A DNA stretch of 64,000 bases from Lachnospiraceae bacterium. Lineage in GTDB: Bacteria; Bacillota; Clostridia; Lachnospirales; Lachnospiraceae. Below are positions 1 through 8,279 of this stretch, one piece after another. How positions within the stretch are numbered: the stretch's first letter is position 1; each line of letters starts with the position of its first letter. Under the pieces are notes generated by a model. The model saw nothing but the letters and a program-made list of their open reading frames with translations. It searched no databases and was not told the DNA's origin. The position numbers were made by a program, and so were the translations under genes. The stretch lies in NCBI GenBank assembly GCA_017473115.1, contig JAFUNC010000009.1, positions 55,551 through 119,550 on the forward strand. Reading direction: 5' to 3'.

Positions 1-83
1 TAGAGAGTTACCGAATGGTAAAAAATTGGTGCGAATTGATTTTAGGGAATAAGAACTATATTTATAGTGGTTGGAGAATAATT

Positions 84-701
84 ATGCTTATAAAATTGTT
101 TACAGATAACATAGATGAATATTTAAAAGAAGATGATGTGATTGATTATAGTAACAAAATTATCACTCAACTTGCAGATGCAATATATCAAGAGTCGGAT
201 AGTGAAGTGGAGTACATAAAAAAGGCATACGAATTCGTGCGAGATAATGTTTCACATTCGGCAGATAAAAATGAGGATATTTTAACTTGTTCCGCATCGG
301 AGGTGTTAAAAGCAGGACACGGAATTTGTTTCGCAAAGTCGCATTTGTTGGCTGCTTTGTTGCGTTACAAATCCATTCCGACCGGATTTTGTTACCAAAA
401 GTTAATTTTAGATGATGAAACAGCCCCTGTTTTGATATATCACGGATTAAATGGGGTATATATCAGTGAATATAAAAAGTGGATACGACTTGACGCGAGA
501 GGAAATAAAGAAGGTGAAAATGCACAGTTTTCATTGGACGAAGAACATTTGGCTTTTCCTATCCGTGCGGAAAAAGGTGAGGAAGATGGATTTATAATTT
601 ATCCAAATCCGGACAAAAAGGTTTTGGAACGGTTAAAAAATTATAAGACAAGAACGGAACTTTGGGATGATTTGCCCACGGAATTGGATTATAGTTTGTA
701 A
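84..701 (+). CDS. transglutaminase-like superfamily protein
   Basis: The 205-residue product resembles small bacterial transglutaminase-like (papain-fold) proteins. A Cys sits in GHGICFAKSHLLAALLR, followed by a His in YHGLNG and an Asp in IRLDARGNKEG, in the Cys-His-Asp order expected for the fold. There is no signal peptide or membrane segment, so it is probably cytoplasmic. I place the start at the ATG preceded by GGAG about 8 bases upstream. An in-frame ATG at 15 has no convincing ribosome binding site. Substrate and reaction are unknown; members can be cysteine proteases, amidases or cross-linking enzymes. Confidence 0.7.
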   Translation: MLIKLFTDNIDEYLKEDDVIDYSNKIITQLADAIYQESDSEVEYIKKAYEFVRDNVSHSADKNEDILTCSASEVLKAGHGICFAKSHLLAALLRYKSIPTGFCYQKLILDDETAPVLIYHGLNGVYISEYKKWIRLDARGNKEGENAQFSLDEEHLAFPIRAEKGEEDGFIIYPNPDKKVLERLKNYKTRTELWDDLPTELDYSL

Positions 702-730
702 TGCAAATTTAATGTTCAAGGAGAAATTTT

Positions 731-985
731 ATGAAGTTCCAAAGAAAAGGATTTTGATAATTGTTTTCTTTGTAAAGAGGATTGTAAAAAAGGACTTCTT
801 GCTAAAATAAAACCATATGGATTTACTATGTTTGCTAAGAGATATGGAGTTGAAACTTTGTTGAACTGTCTTGAAGAAAATGAAAAAATGGTGTTATATA
901 TCATCGTCGGGGAATTGTTGGAGACTACGATGATTTTGATGATGTTGAAGCACTGATTCATTTTATACAAACAGGTAAGCGTTAA
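731..985 (+). pseudogene. frameshifted remnant of a small Cys-motif protein
   Basis: No single frame is open across this stretch, but consecutive frames give coherent protein. A short start (MKFQRKGF) is followed in another frame by FDNCFLCKEDCKKGLLAK with a C-x2-C-x4-C cluster, then KPYGFTMFAKRYGVETLLN and a run ending IIVGELLE. A further shift gives GDYDDFDDVEALIHFIQTGKR and a stop. This is what a small gene with at least two frameshifts would look like. The parent family is not recognised. It lies between two intact genes on the same strand. Sequencing error or chance are alternatives. Confidence 0.45.
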
Positions 986-1008
986 ATTTCGAATAAGGAG
1001 ATATAGAT

Positions 1009-1326
1009 ATGGCATCAAGTAAAGAGTACTTAGACTATATATTAGAACAATTGTCTGAGTTGGAAGAAATAGAATACAAAGCAATGATGGGTGAGTACAT
1101 TTTATATTATTGCGGTAAAATTGCCGGTGGCATCTATGATGACCGACTGCTTGTAAAACCGGTGAAATCAGCAGTTTCACTTATGCCTGATGCGATTTAT
1201 GAATTGCCTTATGAAGGTGCGAAAGAAATGTTATTGGTTTCAGAAGTTGATGATAAGGATTATTTAAAGAGACTTTTTAAGGCTATGTATGATGAACTTC
1301 CGGCACCAAAGAAAAAGAAGGTTTAA
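1009..1326 (+). CDS. TfoX N-terminal domain protein
   Basis: A 105-residue protein matching the TfoX/Sxy N-terminal domain as a stand-alone unit. The family pattern is visible in the N-terminal helix with EEIEYKAMMGEYILYY, the GGIYDDRLLVKP strand pair, and the late YEGAKEML segment. The lysine-rich tail PKKKKV is typical of these short proteins. The start follows AAGGAG about 8 bases upstream. Stand-alone TfoX-N proteins are common in Firmicutes and have no firmly known role; a link to competence, as for full-length Sxy, should not be assumed. Confidence 0.8.
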   Translation: MASSKEYLDYILEQLSELEEIEYKAMMGEYILYYCGKIAGGIYDDRLLVKPVKSAVSLMPDAIYELPYEGAKEMLLVSEVDDKDYLKRLFKAMYDELPAPKKKKV

Positions 1327-1344
1327 TGTTTAGGGAGTACCAGC

Positions 1345-1809
1345 ATGAGAAGAAAAGACCGGGAAATTACCGATAAAAAAGTAATCGAAGATTTTATTAA
1401 AAAAGAGCAAATTTTACGAGTTGCCTTTTATGATGAAGGTGATATTTATATTGTGCCTGTAAATTATGGATATTCGTACGATGAGAACTATACATTTTAT
1501 TTTCATGGTGCAAAGGCGGGACGTAAATACGAACTTGCGAAAAAGACGCCGAACGTGGGATTTGAGATTGACGGCAAATATTCGCTGATTGAAGGTCAAG
1601 AGGCATGTGATTATTCTGCAACTTTTCAAAGTGTTATAGGCACCGGAACTCTTTCTTTGGTAGAGGAGAATGCAGAAAAGATTATAGGGCTTAATGCAAT
1701 CATGAAGCAAACAACATCTAAAAATGACTGGCATTACAGCGATGAAATGTTAGAGGCGGTTGCGGTTTTTCGGTTGGATGTTGATAAGTTATCGTGTAAG
1801 GCAAAGTAG
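1345..1809 (+). CDS. pyridoxamine 5'-phosphate oxidase-like flavoprotein
   Basis: A 154-residue single-domain protein of the split-barrel, FMN-binding PNPOx-like/NimA-related family. The N-terminal MRRKDREITDKKVIEDFI, the strand pair IYIVPVNYGY, and FYFHGAKAGRKYEL are hallmarks; the last contributes to flavin binding in relatives. The later FQSVIGTGTLSLVEE and the C-terminal VAVFRLDVDKLSCK also fit. Relatives include nitroimidazole reductases, but many members are uncharacterised, so the substrate is open. It starts 18 bases after the TfoX-like gene with GGGAG upstream, so the two are probably co-transcribed. Confidence 0.82.
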   Translation: MRRKDREITDKKVIEDFIKKEQILRVAFYDEGDIYIVPVNYGYSYDENYTFYFHGAKAGRKYELAKKTPNVGFEIDGKYSLIEGQEACDYSATFQSVIGTGTLSLVEENAEKIIGLNAIMKQTTSKNDWHYSDEMLEAVAVFRLDVDKLSCKAK

Positions 1810-1828
1810 TTTTAGATAGGGGCGGAAA

Positions 1829-2563
1829 ATGAAGGTACATATTTCGGTAATAATACCGGCGCATAATGAAGAAAAGTACATAGCAAGATGTATAAAATCA
1901 ATAAATAAATCGGCAAAACAGTTTCGCGGGAAGACAGAGATTATTGTTGTGTGTAACAGATGTACCGACAAAACGGCTGAAATTGCCCAAAATAATGGAG
2001 CAAAGGTTATTTTTAATGAGGACAGATGTATTGCAAAAGTTCGGAATGACGGAATAGCGGCTGCTTCCGGCAAGATAATCGTTACCATAGATGCGGATAA
2101 TCGAATGACGAAAGGCACGTTATCGGAAGTGTATAAACTCCTTAGAACCGGAAAATACATTGGCGGAGGAGCACCGATACGTTTTGAAAGATATTCATTT
2201 CCGTTATGGTGTAATGATATTTTGTGCAGGATATCATTTGGATTAACAGGATTATATAGCGGCATTTTTTGGGCCAAAAAAGACAGTTTTGATGCAATCG
2301 GTGGTTTTGTAGATCAAAAAGCCATGGAAGATGTGGCCACTGCCAAACTGCTGAAGAAATATGGAAAAAAGCAGGGTAAAAAATATACTACGCTTCGAAG
2401 CAATTATTTGATTAATTCAACGAGAAAATATGATGATTTGGGGGACTGGTTATATTTTAAATTAGTGTTCCAAAATATTGGCACGTTACTAAAATCTGCA
2501 ATGGGTGACAAAGCCGGGATGGATAAGTTGTTGGATGAGATGTTTTATGAATACAATGACTGA
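1829..2563 (+). CDS. family 2 glycosyltransferase
   Basis: A 244-residue GT-A fold glycosyltransferase of the GT2 family. It opens with the nucleotide-binding signature ISVIIPAHNEEKYIARCI, then IIVVCNRCTDKT and the metal-binding region TIDADNRM (DxD-like). A hydrophobic stretch around ILCRISFGLTGLYSGIF and the acceptor-side motif FDAIGGFVDQKAMEDV follow. There is no clear transmembrane anchor, so it probably acts at the inner face of the membrane or on a soluble acceptor. It follows the flavoprotein by 19 bases. The sugar and acceptor cannot be read from sequence. Confidence 0.85.
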   Translation: MKVHISVIIPAHNEEKYIARCIKSINKSAKQFRGKTEIIVVCNRCTDKTAEIAQNNGAKVIFNEDRCIAKVRNDGIAAASGKIIVTIDADNRMTKGTLSEVYKLLRTGKYIGGGAPIRFERYSFPLWCNDILCRISFGLTGLYSGIFWAKKDSFDAIGGFVDQKAMEDVATAKLLKKYGKKQGKKYTTLRSNYLINSTRKYDDLGDWLYFKLVFQNIGTLLKSAMGDKAGMDKLLDEMFYEYND

Positions 2564-2608
2564 TTTTTGAGAAGGATGTTAAGTTGTTACGAGAACGGAG
2601 AAAATAAT

Positions 2609-3118
2609 ATGTCAGATAAAAAAGCATTACTTGTAATTGATATGCAGAATGATTACCTGTGGGATAAAAGAAAGTCCATGTTTTCTTATGATACGGATAA
2701 ACTTGTCAATAGTGTAAACAAAGCCATAGATTCGTATAAAGAAAAAGGATACGATATTATATATATTAAGCATATTTTATCTAAACTTTTATGGGGTGTC
2801 GGATTTTCAATTAAAGGGACGGAAGGAGCCGAGTTATATAGCGGATTGAATATTGTTTCTGATTTATGTTTTGAAAAGAACCGCTCCGATACATATACAG
2901 CAAAAGCATTTCGCGAACATATGGAAATGCAGGGATATAAAGAGGTTGTTCTTTGCGGGCTTGATGAATGTGGTTGTGTGGGCGCTACTGCAAAGGGGGC
3001 CGTTGAGTCAGGTGTTAAAGTTAGTATGGCGGAAGACTGTATAGGAAGGAGATTTTCTGAGAAGAAAGTTCAAAAGATGAGAGAACAGTTGAAGGCGATA
3101 GAGGTGGAGTATATTTAG
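2609..3118 (+). CDS. isochorismatase-like cysteine hydrolase
   Basis: A 169-residue hydrolase of the isochorismatase/nicotinamidase superfamily. The catalytic Asp is in LLVIDMQNDY, a Lys follows in FEKNRSDTYTAKAF, and the nucleophile Cys lies in GLDECGCVGATAKGAV, giving the usual Asp-Lys-Cys triad. Residues before the Cys form the normal cis-peptide region. The ATG chosen is preceded by GGAG; an upstream TTG frame extension at 2567 lacks good spacing. Substrates in the family include nicotinamide, N-carbamoyl amides and isochorismate, and cannot be told apart here. Confidence 0.85.
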   Translation: MSDKKALLVIDMQNDYLWDKRKSMFSYDTDKLVNSVNKAIDSYKEKGYDIIYIKHILSKLLWGVGFSIKGTEGAELYSGLNIVSDLCFEKNRSDTYTAKAFREHMEMQGYKEVVLCGLDECGCVGATAKGAVESGVKVSMAEDCIGRRFSEKKVQKMREQLKAIEVEYI

Positions 3119-3243
3119 ACTTCGATTGAGTATTGCGCAAATATTTTATAATAATTTTTGCAACCAAAAGTAGCGAAAATGCTACCGCAAGTTGGGTGTA
3201 AATCAGCCTGATTTCTGATATTCTTTATTTGGAGGCGGATGTT

Positions 3244-3915
3244 ATGATATTTTCAGAAAAATTATATTTGCTAAGAAAAAATAAGGGATACACGCAGGAA
3301 GAACTGGCAGAAAAACTCTGCGTATCGCGTCAGGCAATTGCAAAGTGGGAATCGGGACAGTCTTATCCGGATATCGCTAATTTAATTCAAATCAGCGATT
3401 TAATGAATGTTACGGTTGACTATTTGGTAAGAGACCAGGAGTGTGGCAGAAAGCCGATAGAAACGGCTGTGGGAGATATAGATAAAATCATTCAATTCCG
3501 CCTAAAGGCCAATGTTAATACTTATGCTGCTTTTATGAATGAGACGGATTCTACAAGATACGATTCTCATGATTATGAGTATGAAGAAGGCGAATTTACT
3601 TATCACGATACCTATCTTGGCGGTGAGCAGTTCGCCGGAGAAGAAGGTATATGGAGAAATGGTACTGCCGTATATGCAATGAATTATTTGGGCAGGGTGT
3701 TAGGTGATAATTTTAGCGGGGATTTTTTGAAAGAGGCCCTTCGTATGGCTACAACGGAATATCCCTATAGAGGGCCGGAGTTTTATAAGTCCGGCGAATA
3801 CAGTTATAAGTGTAAAGTAACAGGGAATTTTACCTGGTTTCAGGGGTATGAAGAAATCTATTGCCAGGATGTGAAAGTGTATGAGTGTTATTTTCACGGC
3901 GGATTAATGAAATAG
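3244..3915 (+). CDS. XRE-family regulator with DUF5680 domain
   Basis: The N-terminal 60 or so residues form a lambda-repressor-like helix-turn-helix, with the recognition segment CVSRQAIAKWESGQSYPD. After a linker, the C-terminal part (about 80-223), with TYLGGEQFAGEEGIWRNG and YLGRVLGDNFSGDFLKEAL, matches the DUF5680 domain found fused to such HTH proteins in Firmicutes. The start ATG is 8 bases after a GGAGG. The upstream 125 bases contain a TATAAT and a small GTAGC/GCTAC hairpin (3170-3185), so it may have its own promoter. Target genes and ligand are unknown. Confidence 0.82.
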   Translation: MIFSEKLYLLRKNKGYTQEELAEKLCVSRQAIAKWESGQSYPDIANLIQISDLMNVTVDYLVRDQECGRKPIETAVGDIDKIIQFRLKANVNTYAAFMNETDSTRYDSHDYEYEEGEFTYHDTYLGGEQFAGEEGIWRNGTAVYAMNYLGRVLGDNFSGDFLKEALRMATTEYPYRGPEFYKSGEYSYKCKVTGNFTWFQGYEEIYCQDVKVYECYFHGGLMK

Positions 3916-3932
3916 TAAAAGCAGGTATTTTT

Positions 3933-4262
3933 ATGCAGACGAGACAAGAAATTTTATCATACGGACTATCTTTTCCAAATACATATCAGGACGCTCCTTT
4001 TCGAGACCCGAATTGGCAGTTGGTTCGCGTACGAGGCAGTAAAAAAGTTTTTCTCTGGACCTATGAGAGAAATGAACAGTTATGTATCAATATTAAAGCA
4101 GATCCTGAGTGGAGGGATGTGTGGCGTTCTTTGTACCCAGCAGTACAACCGGGATATCATCAGAACAAAGAGCACTGGAACACCGTGATTTTGGACGGGA
4201 CAGTGCCCACGGAAGAATTGAAAAGAATGATAGCGGAGAGTTATGATTTGGTGCAGAAATAA
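3933..4262 (+). CDS. MmcQ/YjbR family DNA-binding-like protein
   Basis: A 109-residue protein of the YjbR (CyaY-like fold) family. Diagnostic pieces are the N-terminal YGLSFPNTYQDAPFRDPNW, the strand KKVFLWTYERNEQLCINIKADP, and HQNKEHWNTVILDGTVP leading to the C-terminal helix. The start used is the ATG opening MQTRQEIL, just after the XRE gene's stop; the ribosome binding site is weak (GCAGG). The YjbR fold resembles a DNA-binding domain, but the function of these proteins is not established. Confidence 0.82.
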   Translation: MQTRQEILSYGLSFPNTYQDAPFRDPNWQLVRVRGSKKVFLWTYERNEQLCINIKADPEWRDVWRSLYPAVQPGYHQNKEHWNTVILDGTVPTEELKRMIAESYDLVQK

Positions 4263-4283
4263 TAATGACCGCAGAAATAAAAG

Positions 4284-4323
4284 AAACAGCTATGATGTAT
4301 CAGATACGACATGGCTGTTTTTT
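4284..4323. terminator. bidirectional intrinsic terminator
   Basis: A long imperfect hairpin (AAACAGC...GCTGTTT outer stem, GTAT/ATAC inner stem, CAG loop) is followed by six T on the + strand and preceded by A-rich sequence that serves the - strand. It separates the + strand accessory genes from the convergent membrane protein gene. Confidence 0.8.
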
Positions 4324-4756
4324 ACATTTTTGATAGCATAAGGTACAAGAATGCTAAGATAAGAATAAATTCGATGAACATTGTAATGACACCAATCACA
4401 ATAAGAATAATAACGGCGGCAATGTCCTTTCCTTGAAATTCTTTAATTGTACTTTTCGAAGGAGTCTGGTGATTGAAGTATACATGCACAGTTTTGCCTA
4501 CATGTTCTTTTTTCTTAGATTCTAAAATACCATTTATACCCCAAAAACAATTTATGTAAGTCGAAGTGCTGGTAATGATTGGCTGATTATTGATCATTAC
4601 GCGTACAATAATGGGGTGGCTCGTACTGGTCTTGGCACTTGAGAGAGGTCTTGCACTGATATCCACAATCTGTCCTACATAGCAGGGATTCTTTTTAGGG
4701 CGGTTAATGCGTACAATATAACATAAAATACCCAGAGCAATTAAAAGCAAGCCCAT
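4322..4756 (-). CDS. small two-TM membrane protein, function unknown
   Basis: The 144-residue product has a hydrophobic N-terminal segment (MGLLLIALGILCYIV) and a longer hydrophobic C-terminal region from about residue 110 to the end, with an approximately 75-residue hydrophilic section between them rich in beta-type sequence (IIVRVMINNQPIITSTS). The layout resembles DUF3592-type membrane proteins, but I do not claim membership. The start is the ATG preceded by AAAGGAG with good spacing; a longer frame begins 13 codons upstream. A strong - strand promoter lies just upstream, so this is a one-gene transcript. Confidence 0.65.
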   Translation of the reverse strand: MGLLLIALGILCYIVRINRPKKNPCYVGQIVDISARPLSSAKTSTSHPIIVRVMINNQPIITSTSTYINCFWGINGILESKKKEHVGKTVHVYFNHQTPSKSTIKEFQGKDIAAVIILIVIGVITMFIEFILILAFLYLMLSKM

Positions 4757-4785
4757 ATTACAAATACTCCTTTCGATTTTTGTTA

Positions 4786-4814
4786 ATGATAACATGAAGC
4801 AGTTTTTCTATCAA
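4786..4814 (-). promoter_or_regulatory. sigma-A-type promoter for the membrane protein gene
   Basis: Read on the - strand: -35 TTGATA, 17-base spacer, -10 TATCAT. It sits about 30 bases upstream of the chosen ATG. Confidence 0.65.
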
Positions 4815-4892
4815 TCTTTTTATTGCTTGCAGTAAAAATAGCTTTTCGGCCGGGGATATACTAAATTAATCCAAAAAAACCACATAAAAACC

Positions 4893-4921
4893 TTGTTATT
4901 TCCGCATAAAATGTGTAAAAT
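4893..4921 (+). promoter_or_regulatory. sigma-A-type promoter for hisS
   Basis: -35 TTGTTA and -10 TAAAAT with a 17-base spacer. The predicted start near 4928 leaves an untranslated leader of about 84 bases before the hisS ATG, containing the structured element at 4935-4988. Confidence 0.7.
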
Positions 4922-4934
4922 TGATATTTGGTAG

Positions 4935-4988
4935 ACTATGCGCGGATTAGGAGCAACATTGTTGTTGGCGAAGGTGCGTGAGCATAGT
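4935..4988 (+). promoter_or_regulatory. structured hisS leader element
   Basis: Within the hisS leader, ACTATGC (4935-4941) pairs with GCATAGT (4982-4988) to close a domain. Inside it AGCAAC (4952-4957) can pair with GTTGTT (4961-4966) around a three-base loop, and the DNA here is an 11-base palindrome, CAACATTGTTG. It is too short for a T-box and lacks the T-box signature. It may be a small cis-acting RNA or an operator; its function is unknown. Confidence 0.4.
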
Positions 4989-5011
4989 TAAGAAATTTAA
5001 GGAGAAATCAC

Positions 5012-6274
5012 ATGAGTTTAATCAAGAAGCCGGTTACCGGCATGAAGGACATGCTTCCTGAAGAAATGCAAATCAGGGACTATGTAATGGACGAAATCAA
5101 GAATACTTACGCAAAGTTTGGATTTTCACACATTGAAACCCCTTGCGTAGAGCATATAGAGAACCTGTGCAGTAAGCAGGGTGGCGAAAACGAAAAGTTG
5201 ATTTTTAAGGTATTAAAAAGAGGCGAGAAGTTAAATCTTGAAACTGCCAATGAAGAAAACGACTTGGTTGACAGCGGTTTGCGTTACGATTTGACCGTGC
5301 CTTTGGCAAGATTTTATGCAAATAATGCTGCAAACTTAAACCAGCCTTTCAAGGCGTTACAGATGGGTAATGTATGGCGCGCGGACAGACCGCAGAAGGG
5401 ACGTTTCCGCCAGTTTGTACAGTGTGATATCGACATCTTAGGCGAACCTTCCAACTTGGCTGAAATTGAGTTGGTACTTGCAACCACAACCCTTCTCGGA
5501 AAACTTGGCTTTGAGAATTTTAAGGTACACATCAACGAACGTCGTATCTTGAAAGCAATGGCTGCTTACAGCGGTTTTGCTGAGGAAGATTACGATCAGG
5601 TATTTATTCAGCTTGATAAAATGGACAAAATCGGCATCGACGGCGTGAAGGAAGCACTTTTGGGATGTGAATTTGCACCGGAATGTGTTGAGAAGTATAT
5701 GACTTTGTTTGATAAAATGAATGCAGCAGAAGACAAACTTGCATTTTTAAAAGATGAACTTGGCGATTGCCTGGAAGAAGGCGTGGCTGATAATCTGGCG
5801 GAGATTTTTGCAACTGTGGAAGCTGCTAAGAAAGCAGACTGTGAGATTATGTTTGACCCCACACTTGTGCGTGGTATGAGTTATTATACAGGTACCATTT
5901 TCGAAATTGAAATGAAGGAATTAAATTGTAGCGTAGCGGGCGGCGGAAGATACGACAAGATGATCGGTAAGTTTACCGGCAATGATACCCCTGCGTGCGG
6001 CTTTTCTATCGGTTTCGAAAGAATTATCACCATTCTTTTAGAAAGAGGATTTAAGGTTCCCAACGCAGATAATAAGATTGCCTTCCTTTTAGAGAAGGGA
6101 ATGGATGCAGCAAGAACCGGTGAAATCATCGCAGAGGCTCAGGCACTTCGTGAAGAAGGTAAAATTGTTTTGGTAGCCAAGATGAACAAGAATAAGAAGT
6201 TCCAGAAGGAACAACTTATGAAAGACGGTTATACCGAGTTTAAGGACTTCTACAGAGAAGCACTCAAGAACTAG
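5012..6274 (+). CDS. hisS: histidyl-tRNA synthetase
   Basis: A 420-residue class II aminoacyl-tRNA synthetase that charges tRNA-His with histidine in the cytoplasm. Class II motif 1 precedes LRYDLTVPLARFYANN; motif 2 is GRFRQFVQCDIDILGEP; the histidine-specific loop LVRGMSYYTGTIFEIE is present; motif 3 is ACGFSIGFERIITILL. A C-terminal anticodon-binding domain follows (about 325-420). The start follows AAGGAG. Length is normal. It is followed 88 bases later by aspS, a common clostridial pairing, and has its own promoter and structured leader. Confidence 0.97.
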   Translation: MSLIKKPVTGMKDMLPEEMQIRDYVMDEIKNTYAKFGFSHIETPCVEHIENLCSKQGGENEKLIFKVLKRGEKLNLETANEENDLVDSGLRYDLTVPLARFYANNAANLNQPFKALQMGNVWRADRPQKGRFRQFVQCDIDILGEPSNLAEIELVLATTTLLGKLGFENFKVHINERRILKAMAAYSGFAEEDYDQVFIQLDKMDKIGIDGVKEALLGCEFAPECVEKYMTLFDKMNAAEDKLAFLKDELGDCLEEGVADNLAEIFATVEAAKKADCEIMFDPTLVRGMSYYTGTIFEIEMKELNCSVAGGGRYDKMIGKFTGNDTPACGFSIGFERIITILLERGFKVPNADNKIAFLLEKGMDAARTGEIIAEAQALREEGKIVLVAKMNKNKKFQKEQLMKDGYTEFKDFYREALKN

Positions 6275-6362
6275 TTTGAAAAATGCTGTGCAGGATATAA
6301 AACTGCATTTGAAGAAAGAATAAAATCAATGAACTGCTGTAAGTAGTTGAAGGAGAAGAAAA

Positions 6363-8171
6363 ATGGCTGAATCAATGAAAGGCTTAAAAAGAACCCATCG
6401 TTGTACTGAGGTAAGCGAAGCAAACCTCGGACAGGTAATTACCGTAATGGGATGGGTGCAGAAGAGCAGAAACAAAGGCGGAATTATTTTTACAGATTTA
6501 AGAGACAGAAGCGGTCTTTTACAGATTATTTTTGAGCAGGGCGAAAACGGTGATTTCGTAAATGCTGAAGATTTCGAGAAGGCAGAGAAACTTCGTAGTG
6601 AATTCGTAGTTGCGGTAACCGGTAAGGTTGTAAAACGTGGCGGTGCGGCAAACGAAAATTTAAAGACCGGTACGATTGAAGTGCGTGCAACAGGACTTCG
6701 TATTTTATCAGAGGCAGAAACACCGCCTTTCCCCATCGAAGCAAATTCTAAGACCAAGGAAGAATTGCGCTTAAAGCACAGATATCTTGATTTAAGAAGA
6801 CCTGACTTACAGAGTAATATCATTATGCGTAGCGAAGTAGTAAATAAAATCCGTAACTTCCTTGCAGATGAAGGATTTCTTGAGATTGAAACCCCGATTC
6901 TTATGAAGTCTACACCGGAAGGTGCAAGAGACTATCTTGTTCCCAGCCGTGTACATCCGGGAAACTTCTACGCATTGCCCCAGTCACCTCAGCTTTACAA
7001 GCAGCTGTTGATGTGTTCAGGTTATGACCGTTATTTCCAGATTGCAAAGTGTTTCCGTGACGAAGATTTACGTGCGGACAGACAGCCTGAATTTACTCAG
7101 GTGGATATGGAATTGTCTTTCGTGGATGTAGAAGATGTTTTAGATGTCAATGAGAGACTTTTAAAGAAGGTCTTTGAAGATACCATTGGAGTGGAAGTAA
7201 GCCTTCCTTTGCCCAGAATCACATGGCAGGATGCTATGGATCGTTTCGGTTCTGATAAGCCTGACACACGTTTCGGCATGGAATTACAGAATGTATCTGA
7301 CGTGGTTGCAGGTTGTGGTTTCAGCGTATTCACAGGTGCTCTTGAAAACGGCGGTTCGGTACGCGGATTGAATGCAAAAGGTCAAGCCGGTATGCCCCGT
7401 AAAAAAATCGATGCCCTTGTAGAATTTGCTAAGGGTTATGGTGCCAAAGGTCTTGCTTACCTTGCAATCAACGAAGACGGTACCTACAAGTCATCTTTTG
7501 CCAAATTTATGACAGAAGAGGAACTTGCTAAATTGGTAGAAGCAATGGACGGACAGCCCGGAGACTTGCTTTTATTTGCAGCAGATAAAAACAAAGTAGT
7601 TTGGGATGTTTTAGGCGCTCTTCGTTTGGAACTTGCTAAGACTATGGAATTGATTGATAACAATAAATATAACTTCCTTTGGGTAACCGAATTCCCTCTT
7701 CTTGAGTGGGATGAAGAAGAGAAGCGTTTCGTAGCGGTTCATCATCCGTTTACAATGCCTATGGATGAGGATATTCCTTACCTTGACAGCGATCCCGGAC
7801 GTGTACGTGCCAAAGCATATGACATCGTATTAAACGGTACAGAACTTGGCGGCGGTAGCGTGCGTATCCATCAGGGAGATATCCAGAGCAAGATGTTTGA
7901 AATGCTTGGATTTACACCGGAGCAGGCACACAGCCAGTTCGGTTTCCTCTTGGATGCATTTAAGTACGGTGTACCTCCTCACGCAGGACTTGCTTACGGT
8001 CTTGACCGTATGATTATGCTTATGGTAAAAGCGGAGTCTATCCGTGATGTAATGGCATTCCCGAAGGTAAAAGATGCTTCCTGTCTTATGTCAGAAGCAC
8101 CTAACGTGGTAGATCCCAAGCAGTTGGAAGAACTTTGCATTAAGATTGACCTTCCTGCGGAAGAAGAATAA
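6363..8171 (+). CDS. aspS: aspartyl-tRNA synthetase
   Basis: A 602-residue bacterial-type AspRS. The N-terminal OB-fold anticodon-binding domain (VMGWVQKSRNKGGIIFTDLR) is followed by the class II core with FQIAKCFRDEDLRADRQPE (motif 2), an inserted GAD domain in the middle (about 300-410), and motif 3 AYGLDRMIMLM near the C-terminus. The bacterial length and the GAD insertion distinguish it from archaeal-type enzymes. Whether it also charges tRNA-Asn cannot be read from this window. The start follows GGAG. It is probably co-transcribed with hisS. Confidence 0.97.
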   Translation: MAESMKGLKRTHRCTEVSEANLGQVITVMGWVQKSRNKGGIIFTDLRDRSGLLQIIFEQGENGDFVNAEDFEKAEKLRSEFVVAVTGKVVKRGGAANENLKTGTIEVRATGLRILSEAETPPFPIEANSKTKEELRLKHRYLDLRRPDLQSNIIMRSEVVNKIRNFLADEGFLEIETPILMKSTPEGARDYLVPSRVHPGNFYALPQSPQLYKQLLMCSGYDRYFQIAKCFRDEDLRADRQPEFTQVDMELSFVDVEDVLDVNERLLKKVFEDTIGVEVSLPLPRITWQDAMDRFGSDKPDTRFGMELQNVSDVVAGCGFSVFTGALENGGSVRGLNAKGQAGMPRKKIDALVEFAKGYGAKGLAYLAINEDGTYKSSFAKFMTEEELAKLVEAMDGQPGDLLLFAADKNKVVWDVLGALRLELAKTMELIDNNKYNFLWVTEFPLLEWDEEEKRFVAVHHPFTMPMDEDIPYLDSDPGRVRAKAYDIVLNGTELGGGSVRIHQGDIQSKMFEMLGFTPEQAHSQFGFLLDAFKYGVPPHAGLAYGLDRMIMLMVKAESIRDVMAFPKVKDASCLMSEAPNVVDPKQLEELCIKIDLPAEEE

Positions 8172-8190
8172 AAGAGTAGCAGTAAACAGT

Positions 8191-8218
8191 AATCCTCTCG
8201 TTTGATAACGGGAGGATT
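8191..8218 (+). terminator. hairpin after aspS
   Basis: A 12-base stem (AATCCTCTCGTT with AACGGGAGGATT, one G-T pair) closes a TGAT loop. The T tail is short (CTTTG), so it may be a weak terminator that allows read-through into the phosphopantetheinyl transferase gene. Confidence 0.55.
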
Positions 8219-8279
8219 CTTTGCAAAGGAGCAAACCGTATTTGGACGATGTCATAAAAACAGACAAGGAGACGCCGTG

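Noticed and set aside
716-1180. Long minus-strand reading frame over the accessory genes
   Set aside because: It lacks a ribosome binding site, overlaps the well-supported TfoX-like gene, and the translation has no protein-like composition.
4921-5011. T-box riboswitch upstream of hisS
   Set aside because: The leader is far too short and lacks the conserved T-box sequence and terminator/antiterminator pair.
6275-6362. Separate promoter for aspS
   Set aside because: TTGAAA and TATAAA are only 14 bases apart, too close for a sigma-A promoter; co-transcription with hisS is simpler.
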